Positions 16,670 to 23,613 of a DNA stretch of 64,000 nt are shown one piece after another (within the stretch, counting starts at the first letter, position 1; each line of letters begins with the position of its first letter). The translations under genes and the position numbers were made by a program. Source of the stretch: JACVRW01 sp963808775 (GTDB taxonomy: Bacteria; Actinomycetota; Thermoleophilia; Solirubrobacterales; Thermoleophilaceae). The notes under the pieces are model-generated. The model was not told where the DNA came from. It saw only the letters and a program-made list of their open reading frames with translations, and did no database searches. The stretch spans positions 310,001 through 374,000 of the forward strand of contig CAWEGR010000003.1 of NCBI GenBank assembly GCA_963808775.1, read 5' to 3'.

Positions 16670-17577
16670 GGTGTGAACACCCCGGCGGCCTGACTCGCGC
16701 CGCGGCGCGTGAGCACCTGCACGATGTCGACCGACTTCAGGTCCGCGTAGGGCTTCAGGTGCACGCGCTGGTAGATCTCGACCTCGTCGAGGTCGACGTC
16801 CGTGACGCGGCCGATCGGGATCCCGCGCGGGAACAGCGACTCGGCCTCCTCGGTCTTGAAGCCCGAGGTGACGACGATCGAGTTGTCCGTCACCCGCCCG
16901 CCGTGGACGAGGTCGAGCAGCAGGTCGCGCGGATCGCCCACGTTCGGCCGGACCACGCCCGCGGCGCCGCGCGGCATCACCTGCGCGCCGACGCCGATCG
17001 AGGCGTCCGTGATCAGCGTGACCTCGGCGGTGCCGCCGGTCACGCTCGTGATCTTGCCGATGAGCCCGCCCGAGATGCTCGCGTCGGGGTCGCCTCCCGA
17101 GGCGATCACCGGCTGGTCGAGCTCGATGCCGTCGCTCGAGCCCTTGTCGATCTTGAGGCTCGACCACCAGACCGACGACGAGCGCGCGATCGTGCGCGCG
17201 GCAACCGGCTCGGTGCCCTGCGGGAAGCCCTCGAAGTCACGCAGGCCGACGAGGCCCTTGAGCTGCTCGGCGTCGCGCTCGGCCGTGCGCGCCTTGGCGA
17301 GCTGTGCGCTCAGGCGGTCGACCTCGCGGCGCAGGTCCTCGTTCTCGCCCTTGGCCTCGAACGTGTCGCCCGTCCAGCCCACGAGGTCGCGCAGCGGCTT
17401 GAGCGCTCGGCTCGTCCCGGTCTCGATCGGCGCGAACGCCTCCTGGGCGCCGCGCTGGAGGCTGTGGAAGAAGCCGCCACCCGACTCGCCGAAGTACGCC
17501 GTGAGGATGACGATCGACAGGGCGATGAAGACGGCGAGCGCTGCCCGCCGCCTGCGGATGAGCTTGCTGTCGTGCAC
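16666..17577 (-). CDS. mreC: Rod-shape-determining protein MreC
   Basis: 303 aa from a GTG start: a short basic cytosolic end (MHDSKLIRRRRAAL), one membrane helix (AVFIALSIVILTAYF), a coiled-coil segment (ENEDLRREVDRLSAQLAKAR), then the double beta-barrel MreC domain with PVAARTIARSSSVWWSSLKI, GLIGKITSVTGGTAEVTLIT and a late FPRGIPIGRVTDVDLDEVEI. The length is normal. The protein is anchored in the membrane with the barrels outside, where it activates PBP2. It sits between mreB (28-base gap) and mreD (4-base overlap). Confidence 0.92.
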   Translation of the reverse strand: MHDSKLIRRRRAALAVFIALSIVILTAYFGESGGGFFHSLQRGAQEAFAPIETGTSRALKPLRDLVGWTGDTFEAKGENEDLRREVDRLSAQLAKARTAERDAEQLKGLVGLRDFEGFPQGTEPVAARTIARSSSVWWSSLKIDKGSSDGIELDQPVIASGGDPDASISGGLIGKITSVTGGTAEVTLITDASIGVGAQVMPRGAAGVVRPNVGDPRDLLLDLVHGGRVTDNSIVVTSGFKTEEAESLFPRGIPIGRVTDVDLDEVEIYQRVHLKPYADLKSVDIVQVLTRRGASQAAGVFTP

Positions 17578-17604
17578 CTCTCGAGCCCTCGGGGGCCGCG
17601 GGGC

Positions 17605-18651
17605 TTACCGCCGCCGGCTCGTTCGGGAATTCCGGTTGCTGCGGTGGATTGCCTCGAACTCCTCGAGGCTGCGTCCCGAGCCGACTGCCACGCACGTCAG
17701 CGGGGATTCGGCGAGGTGAGCCGGCATCTGCGTCTCGTCGCGCAGCCGCTCGTCGAGCCCCTGCAGGAGCGCGCCGCCGCCGGCGAGCATGATGCCGCGG
17801 TCCATGATGTCGCTCGCCAGCTCCGGCGGGGTGCGGTCGAGGGTCTCCTTGACCGCGTCGATGATCTGCTGGAGCGGCTCCTCGAGCGCCATCCGGACCT
17901 CTTCGCTCGTGAGCACGATCGTCTTGGGGAGGCCCGAGACCAGATCGCGCCCGCGGATCTCCGCCTGGACCTCCTCCTCGAGCGGGAAGGCCGAGCCGAT
18001 CTCGAGCTTGACCTCCTCCGAGGTCTGCTGCCCGATCATCAGCTTGTACTCGCGCTTGACGTAGTTGATGATCGCCTCGTCGAGCTCGTCGCCGCCGATC
18101 CGGATCGACTGCGACACAACGATTCCGCCGAGCGAGATCACCGCAACCTCGCTCGTTCCGCCGCCGATGTCGACGACCATGTTGCCCGTCGGCTCGCCCA
18201 CCGGGAGCCCGGCGCCGATCGCGGCTGCCATCGGCTCCTCGATCAGGTAGGCCTGGCGGGCGCCGGCCGACAGGCAGGCCTCCTCGACCGCGCGCTTCTC
18301 CACCCCGGTCACGCCGCTCGGCACGCAGACGACGACGCGCGGGTGCGCCCAGCGGTTCTGGTGAACCTTCTGGATGAAGTGGCGCAGCATCTGCTCCGTC
18401 ACGTCGAAGTCGGCGATCACGCCGTCCTTGAGCGGGCGGATCGCCTGGATCGTGCCGGGCGTGCGCCCGAGCATGCGCTTGGCCTCGATCCCGACAGCGT
18501 GCACCTCAGCCGTGCGCGAGTCGATCGCGACGACCGAGGGCTCGGAGAGCACGATGCCGCGCCCGCGCACGTACACGAGCGTGTTTGCGGTCCCGAGATC
18601 GACGGCCATGTCGCGGCCGCCCATACCGGTGAGGTAGGAGAAAAAGCCCAT
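17605..18651 (-). CDS. mreB: Rod-shape-determining actin homologue MreB
   Basis: 348 aa, starting MGFFSYLTGMGGRDMAVDLG. Actin-fold phosphate-1 motif: AVDLGTANTLVYVRGRGI; connect/phosphate-2: MVVDIGGGTSEVAVISLGG; adenosine motif: GIMLAGGGALLQGLDERL. The N-terminal hydrophobic stretch FFSYL suits membrane binding. The C-terminal tail (HRSNRNSRTSRRR) is more basic than usual. It forms filaments that steer side-wall synthesis. First gene of the mreBCD-mrdA-rodA run; about 170 bases upstream are non-coding and probably hold its promoter. Confidence 0.95.
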   Translation of the reverse strand: MGFFSYLTGMGGRDMAVDLGTANTLVYVRGRGIVLSEPSVVAIDSRTAEVHAVGIEAKRMLGRTPGTIQAIRPLKDGVIADFDVTEQMLRHFIQKVHQNRWAHPRVVVCVPSGVTGVEKRAVEEACLSAGARQAYLIEEPMAAAIGAGLPVGEPTGNMVVDIGGGTSEVAVISLGGIVVSQSIRIGGDELDEAIINYVKREYKLMIGQQTSEEVKLEIGSAFPLEEEVQAEIRGRDLVSGLPKTIVLTSEEVRMALEEPLQQIIDAVKETLDRTPPELASDIMDRGIMLAGGGALLQGLDERLRDETQMPAHLAESPLTCVAVGSGRSLEEFEAIHRSNRNSRTSRRR

Positions 18652-18819
18652 TCGCGCTGTGTGGGGAGGATAGGCGCCGAGGCGGCAGCATGGACTGCTT
18701 GAAGCCCGGCCTGCAGGCGGCTACGCCGCCGCGCCCGACAGATGCGCGAGTCTAGCGGCCGCGCCTGGCTCTCGCTCGAACGGAGCCCTGCGACCGGCGG
18801 CCTCGGGCCCTCCCCAGGG

Positions 18820-19014
18820 TCAGCGCGTCCCGCGCGACCAGTTGCGCATCGAGACCGTCTCGTCGCGGCCGGCGGCGCTCGCGGGAGCGAAGGCACCCGG
18901 CGCGCCGCCGTGCATGTCGCCGTAGGGGTGCTCCGCGATTCCGCTTCCCTCCACGGTGAAGTACCCGTAGATGACCCCGACCAGCATGACGACGCACACG
19001 ACGATGATCTCCAT
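18820..19014 (-). CDS. 64-aa single-pass membrane protein in the mre region
   Basis: ATG 19014 starts a 64-aa product with an N-terminal membrane helix MEIIVVCVVMLVGVIYGYFT and a polar tail (AEHPYGDMHGGAPGAF, MRNWSRGTR). Codon use is typical of the neighbours. No family recognised. It lies between maf (45 bases upstream) and mreB (168 bases downstream) on the same strand, so a role at the envelope with the shape genes is possible but unproven. Confidence 0.6.
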   Translation of the reverse strand: MEIIVVCVVMLVGVIYGYFTVEGSGIAEHPYGDMHGGAPGAFAPASAAGRDETVSMRNWSRGTR

Positions 19015-19059
19015 GGCCGCCAGCCTCTCGCTTCGCCGAGGCGGCCAGTGTGAGGTGGC

Positions 19060-19599
19060 TCACAGGCCGAGCAGATCCGGCGCGAGCGCGAGCAGGGTCG
19101 CCACCGGCAGGCCGACCACGTTCAGGTAGTCGCCCTCGATGCCCTCGACGAGCGCGGCCCCGCGACCCTGGATCTGATAGCCGCCCGCGGCGTCCGCCCA
19201 CTCCTCCTGCCCGATGTACCAGTCGATCGCCGCGTCGTCGAGCTCGCGGAAGCGGACGCGCGTGACCGCGAGCGCCGTCCGCTCGCCGCCCCCTGCGCGC
19301 AGCGCCACTCCGCTCATCACCTCGTGCTCGCGGCCGGCGAGCCGCTGCAGCATCGCCCTCGCCTCGGCCGCGTCGCCCGGCTTGCCGTAGACCCGCTCGC
19401 CGGCCACCACCTCGGTGTCGACGCCGAGGACGGGATCGCCCTCGACCGCGCGGGCCTTGCGCAGCGCGTTCTCGACCACGAGCTCCGCCGGCCGCCCCTC
19501 CTCGAGCTCCTCCACGTCGGGCGCGACCGCGAGGAACGGTATGCCGAGCTGCTCGAGGATCGCGCGCCGCCGCGGCGAGCGCGAGGCGAGCACCAGCAC
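19060..19599 (-). CDS. maf: Maf-family nucleotide pyrophosphatase
   Basis: 179 aa from GTG 19599. Signature LVLASRSPRRRAILEQLGIP at the N-terminus; further Maf motifs ENALRKARAV, VLGVDTEVV, YGKPGDAAEARAMLQRLAG, and a final GDYLNVVGLPVATLL. Maf enzymes hydrolyse dTTP/UTP and modified nucleotides, acting as house-cleaning pyrophosphatases, and have been linked to septum control. The gene starts eight bases after ndk, so the two nucleotide-metabolism genes are cotranscribed. Confidence 0.9.
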   Translation of the reverse strand: MLVLASRSPRRRAILEQLGIPFLAVAPDVEELEEGRPAELVVENALRKARAVEGDPVLGVDTEVVAGERVYGKPGDAAEARAMLQRLAGREHEVMSGVALRAGGGERTALAVTRVRFRELDDAAIDWYIGQEEWADAAGGYQIQGRGAALVEGIEGDYLNVVGLPVATLLALAPDLLGL

Positions 19600-19607
19600 G
19601 CGGGCGG

Positions 19608-20018
19608 TCAGCCCTGAAGCTCGGGGAAGAAGAGCGCCGCCTCGCGCGCCGCGGACTCGTTCGAGTCCGAGCCGTGCACGAGGTTCGTCTGCACCTCGAG
19701 GCCGAAGTCGCCGCGGATCGAGCCCGGGCTCGACTCGAGCGGATTTGTCGCTCCGATCACCTGGCGTGCCGCCACAACCGCCTCGTGGCCCTCGAAGACG
19801 ACCGCCACCAGGTGGCCGCTGGTTATGAAGTTCACGAGCTCCTCGAAGAAGGGCTTCTCGCTGTGCTCGTCGTAGTGCTGCTCGGCAAGCTCCCGCTCGA
19901 CGAGCATGTGCTTCATCGCGACGATCGTCAGGCCCTTGCGCTCGAAGCGGGCGATGATCTCGCCGGTGAGGCGGCGCTCGAAGGCGTCCGGCTTCACCAG
20001 GATCAGGGTCCGGTCCAT
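19608..20018 (-). CDS. ndk: Nucleoside-diphosphate kinase
   Basis: 136 aa, beginning MDRTLILVKPDAFERRLTGE, with the active-site block NLVHGSDSNESAAREAALFF (phospho-accepting His115) and the Kpn-loop region RQVIGATNPLESSPGSIRGD. This is the normal length for Ndk. It transfers gamma-phosphate between nucleoside tri- and diphosphates in the cytosol. A GAGGA ribosome-binding site lies before the ATG. maf follows at eight bases. Confidence 0.96.
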   Translation of the reverse strand: MDRTLILVKPDAFERRLTGEIIARFERKGLTIVAMKHMLVERELAEQHYDEHSEKPFFEELVNFITSGHLVAVVFEGHEAVVAARQVIGATNPLESSPGSIRGDFGLEVQTNLVHGSDSNESAAREAALFFPELQG

Positions 20019-20042
20019 GGGTCCTCCTCGTTCTGGTTCGGT

Positions 20043-20672
20043 TCAGCCCGCGGACTGCGGGCGATCGCGGCGGGCGCGCGCGGGCGCCTCCGCGGCGGTC
20101 GGGCCGTCGGCGGGGCGCGGGGCGCGCGCGGGCTTGCGGGCCGCGGACGCCTGGCGCGCCGCGCTCGGCGCCGCCGCACTGGCGGCGGCCGGCCTGCGCG
20201 CGCGTCGCCGGGTCTCGGGCGCAACCTGACCGACCTCGGCCTCGCAGTACGGGCAGATCTTCCAGCGTGAGTCGAGCGGCTTGCCGCAGACTCCGCAGGG
20301 CTCCTTGAGCCGGCGCAGGCAGCTCGGGCAGCGCAGGAACTCCTTCTCGACCTCGAAGCCGCAGTACTGGCAGTGGAGGTGGTCGAACGAGTTCAGCCTC
20401 GCCTCGGCGGCCGCGATCTCGAGCTCGCGCTCGCGCACGTCCTCGAGGTACTCGGGCGGGCGCACGATCAGGTAGACGATCGTGCCGATGAACGGAAACA
20501 GGGACGCGGCCGTCGCGCAGCCGACCAGCATCGCATCCGCGATCCGGCGGCGGGCGTCGGCGAACGTCCAGTAGACGAGCGCCAGCCAGATCACCACCAG
20601 GAACAGGATGAGCAGGTTGACCGCGAGGTTCAGCCCGTCGTTCTCGATGCCGAAGACGGCGAGAGGGCTCAT
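20043..20672 (-). CDS. Membrane protein with double zinc ribbon
   Basis: 209 aa. Two N-terminal membrane helices (LNLAVNLLILFLVVIWLALV and MLVGCATAASLFPFIGTIVYL), then a helical stretch (REREL EIAAAEARL), then two treble-clef CxxC pairs: CQYCGFEVEKEFLRCPSC and CGVCGKPLDSRWKICPYC, a double zinc ribbon. The final 50 residues are Ala/Arg/Pro-rich and disordered. Similar proteins are common in actinobacteria and uncharacterised. It stands 24 bases upstream of ndk on the same strand. Confidence 0.8.
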   Translation of the reverse strand: MSPLAVFGIENDGLNLAVNLLILFLVVIWLALVYWTFADARRRIADAMLVGCATAASLFPFIGTIVYLIVRPPEYLEDVRERELEIAAAEARLNSFDHLHCQYCGFEVEKEFLRCPSCLRRLKEPCGVCGKPLDSRWKICPYCEAEVGQVAPETRRRARRPAAASAAAPSAARQASAARKPARAPRPADGPTAAEAPARARRDRPQSAG

Positions 20673-20698
20673 TGAACGCGCGAGTGTAACGGTGGCAC

Positions 20699-20815
20699 CT
20701 ACAGGAATACGCGGCCCAGCGCGTAGCCGATCCCGAAGAAGACCAGGATCACGGTGGCGACGACGATCGCCACCAGGCCGATCATCGCACCGAATCTGGG
20801 TCCGTCGCCGTCCAT
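20699..20815 (-). CDS. 38-aa single-pass membrane microprotein
   Basis: ATG 20815 to TAG 20699 encodes MDGDGPRFGAMIGLVAIVV followed by ATVILVFFGIGYALGRVFL: a short acidic head and one 26-residue hydrophobic helix with a glycine face. Synonymous positions are G/C-rich like real genes nearby. It lies 26 bases upstream of the zinc-ribbon membrane gene on the same strand and could be the first gene of the ndk-maf-mre transcript. Function unknown; expression is inferred only. Confidence 0.5.
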   Translation of the reverse strand: MDGDGPRFGAMIGLVAIVVATVILVFFGIGYALGRVFL

Positions 20816-20937
20816 CGAGGGGACATCCTAGGCACGCGGAGGCCGAATCGGCGCCCGATTTGAGACGTCGCAGAGAATTTGCACATTCGTCACACGCGCG
20901 CGTAGAGACGTGCGCCGCCCGGGCCTACGTTGCCCGC

Positions 20938-21664
20938 ATGACGAGACAGGAATGCGAGATCGATGCGGTCCCGGGCCTGCGCGAGGCGGTTGAAGGGACC
21001 GCGGAGGCGGCCCTCGTGGACGCGCCCGCGCAGCCCGACGCGATCATGGCGGAGCAATGGGCGTCCGCGATCGCCTCCATGTGGGAGCCGGATCCGGATC
21101 CCGATCCACTCGACCGAGAGGGCCTGTTCGGCCTGGCGCTCGTCGACCGGCTCGAGGCCGCAGGGGGCAACGGCGGGCTCGCAGCTCTGCGAGCCCTCGC
21201 GGCCGTGGGCTCCGAGCGCTTTGGCTCGGCGGCCGAAGCGGCCGCCGAGCGCCTGCGTCGCCGCGGCATCGAGGACCCCGGCTGGGCGGGAGAGGTCGGC
21301 GCCGCGCGGGCCACGCGCGCGCTGATCCTGCGGACCGGGGAGCGCTCGCGCGAGTTGGTCATGGGAGTCGGCTTCTCCTATCCCGGCGGCGGCGGGCACG
21401 CGCTGGTCGCCTTCGTCGACGAGGGGTCAGCGCTCAAGCATCTCGGTCTCGTGCGGGCGCTCGACGACCTGTTCAGCGACTTCGCCGAGGAGGGCGACGA
21501 TCTTGTGGCGGACGAGATCGACGTGGCGGAGGCGGCAGCGACGCTGCGGCTCGCCCTCGAGACCAGGCGGCGGGCGCCACGGGAAGGGCGAGAACGTCCC
21601 TCGGCTGCTGCCGCTGGCCGAGGGCCGCATCCGCCGGCTCGTCCCCGAGACATGCACATGCTAA
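20938..21664 (+). CDS. Hypothetical protein, frameshifted near the 3' end
   Basis: ATG 20938 starts about 210 codons in one frame: MTRQECEIDAVPGLREAVEG, WASAIASMWEPDPDPDPLDR, FGLALVDRLEAAGGNGGLAA, then LVMGVGFSYPGGGGHALVAF and FVDEGSALKHLGLVRALDDL. Around 21573 removal of one G from a GGG run continues the protein as HGKGENVPRLLPLAEGRIRR to a TAA at 21664. The complete protein would be about 241 aa. No Pfam family recognised. The YPGG.HALVAFVDE pattern suggests a soluble alpha/beta protein. The stop lies inside the palindrome in front of the VapBC pair. Confidence 0.6.
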
Positions 21665-21676
21665 TGTCATGTGCAT
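21652..21676. promoter_or_regulatory. Inverted repeat covering the VapB start (toxin-antitoxin operator)
   Basis: ATGCACATG (21652-21660), a 7-base spacer, then CATGTGCAT (21668-21676) is a perfect 9-bp inverted repeat. The antitoxin ATG (21669-21671) lies in the right arm and the stop of the preceding gene in the spacer. VapBC operons are normally autorepressed by the complex binding such repeats, so this is the likely operator. Confidence 0.6.
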
Positions 21677-21920
21677 ACCACTCGATCGCCGCACCCAGAT
21701 CCTGCTGGACGAGCGCCGCTATCGCCTGTTGGAGGAGCGCGCGCGGCGCGGTGGCACGTCGGTCGCGGCGGTTATCCGGTCGGCGATCGACCGCGAGCTC
21801 GACCAGGACCCGGACCGAACGGCGCGAGCGGTCGCGTCGTTCCTCGACGCGCCCCCCGTGGACCCGGGCTCCTGGCGCGAGGTCGAGGCGGACGTGGAGG
21901 CGGGCTACGAACGCCTGTGA
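21669..21920 (+). CDS. vapB: VapB-type antitoxin (ribbon-helix-helix)
   Basis: 83 aa starting MCIPLDRRTQILLDERRYRL. The short basic strand and the following helices (YRLLEERARRGGTSVAAVIR, SAIDREL) match ribbon-helix-helix antitoxins; the acidic C-terminus (VDPGSWREVEADVEAGYERL) is the part expected to wrap the toxin. Its stop overlaps the toxin start by GTGA, the usual antitoxin-toxin coupling. DNA binding at the overlapping palindrome is inferred. Confidence 0.85.
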   Translation: MCIPLDRRTQILLDERRYRLLEERARRGGTSVAAVIRSAIDRELDQDPDRTARAVASFLDAPPVDPGSWREVEADVEAGYERL

Positions 21921-22360
21921 GCCGCGTCTTCTTCGACAGCAACGTCTTCCTGTACGCGACCGGTACCGATCACCCGCTCCGAGATGCCTGCCGGGAGCTC
22001 TTCGAGCACGTTCAGCAGGGGGCCCTCCGCGCAGAGACGAGCGTCGAGGCGCTGCAGGAGGTCGCGCACGTTCGCGCTCGCAGGAGCGGCCGCCGCGCAG
22101 ACGCGGTCGAGGTGGCGCGCCGTGCCGCGCGGACCTGCGTCGTCCATCCGGTCGAGCCCGAGGACCTCGAGCGGGCCCTGTCGGCGTTCGCTGCCGACGA
22201 GTCGCTCCCCATGCGCGACGCGCTGCACGCCGCCGTGGCCCTCAACCGCGGCGTGACGGTGATCGCGAGCGCCGACACGGACTTCGATCGAGTGCCCGGC
22301 CTCGAACGGGTCGATCCGCTCGACCGGGAGGCGGTCGCCGCGCTGGCGGGCGCGGGCTGA
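21917..22360 (+). CDS. vapC: VapC-type PIN-domain toxin ribonuclease
   Basis: 147 aa from the GTG that overlaps the vapB stop. PIN-domain acidic residues are present: Asp7 in VFFDSNVFLYAT, Glu44 in TSVEALQEVAH, Asp101 in LPMRDALHAAVAL, and Asp120/Asp122/Asp124 in VIASADTDFDRV. These would coordinate Mg/Mn for RNA cleavage. The length is normal. VapC toxins typically cut tRNA or rRNA when the labile antitoxin is lost; the target here is unknown. Its stop is one base from the convergent folC stop. Confidence 0.9.
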   Translation: MSRVFFDSNVFLYATGTDHPLRDACRELFEHVQQGALRAETSVEALQEVAHVRARRSGRRADAVEVARRAARTCVVHPVEPEDLERALSAFAADESLPMRDALHAAVALNRGVTVIASADTDFDRVPGLERVDPLDREAVAALAGAG

Positions 22361-22361
22361 G

Positions 22362-23613
22362 TCAGAGCGTGGACGCCCTGGCGTCCGCGGCGTCGCGCAC
22401 GAGGTCCGCCACGAGGTAGATCGAGCCCGTCGCGATCACGCTCCCGCCCGGCCCCGCCAGCTCGCGCGCCCGGGCAAGCGCGGCGCGAGGATCGGCCACG
22501 GTCTCGGCCGGCGGGCCGCCCACCTGCTCCTCGAGCGTCGTGAGGGTCGCGGGCGAGAGCGAGCGCGGGTTGTGCGAGCGGGTGAAGACGACACGGTCGA
22601 CGCGCGGCAGCAGCTCGCCGAGCATCCCGGCGGCGTCCTTGTCGTCGAGCACGCCAATCACCGCCACGCGCGGGCGCCGCTCGCCGAGCACGTCGTCGAG
22701 CGACTCCGCGAGCGCGTGGGCGCCCGACGGGTTGTGTGCACCGTCGAGCACGGTCAGCGGGCGCTCCGAGATCACCTCGAGGCGGCCCGGAACGACCGGT
22801 CTCGGCCGCGGCGCGCTCGACGGCCTCCGGGTCGAGCGCGCGGCCGAGGAATGCCTCGGCCGCGGCGGCGGCGAGCGCGAAGTTGCCGCGCTGGAAGCCG
22901 CCCGCGGCCCTCAGCGGCGGGCCGGCGGGGATGCCGCCGGCGAGCGGGAGCACGAGCCGCGCCCCGCGCTCCTCGGCCACCCGCTCCGCGACGATCATCG
23001 ACTCCGGGTCGAGCTCCCCGGCCACGAGCACGCCGCCCGGCTGCACCACGTCGAGCTTCTCCTGCGCGATCCCGGCCAGCGTGGGGCCGAGCCAGCGCGT
23101 GTGCTCGAGGCTCACCGAGGTGATCACCTGCACGCGCGAGGGGATGACGTTGGTCGCGTCGTAGCGGCCGCCGAGGCCCGCCTCGACGACGGCCACCTCG
23201 ACCTCGCGGCGCGCCAGCTCGGAGTAGGCCGCCGCGGTGAGCGCCTCGAACTGCGTGACGTGATCGTCCTCGGAGGCGCCGCGGTTCACGAGCTCGGCGG
23301 CGTGCGCGGCGCGCTCGACGGCCGCGGCGAAGTCCGCGCCCGAGACGGGCTCCTCCCCCACCTCGATCCGCTCGCGGAACGAGCGCAGGTGCGGCGACGT
23401 GTACGAGCCGGTGCGCACGCCGTGGCGCTCGAGGATCGCCGCCGCGAAGCGCACGGTCGACGACTTCCCGTTCGAGCCGACCACGTGGATCGAGTCGAAG
23501 CGCCGCTGCGGCGAGCCGAGCACCGTCATCAGCCTGTGCATGCGGTCGAGGCCGAACCGCATGCCGAACAGCTCGAGCCCGAGCAGGTACTCCTCTGCCT
23601 GGCGCGCGTTCAT
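22362..23613 (-). CDS. folC: Folylpolyglutamate synthase / dihydrofolate synthase, frameshifted
   Basis: ATG 23613 overlaps the valS stop (ATGA). The N-terminal part carries the ATP loop VVGSNGKSSTVRFAAAIL, the folate loop GSYTSPHLRSFRERIEV, and VAVVEAGLGGRYDATN. Near 22799 the frame changes; removing one G gives ETVVPGRLEVISERPLTVLD, continuing to the ligase C-terminal domain (DGAHNPSGAHALAESL, VFTRSHNPRSLSP) and the stop at 22362. Repaired length is about 416 aa, normal for FolC. The enzyme adds glutamates to folates. It is essential in most bacteria, so the break is probably a sequence error. Confidence 0.88.
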
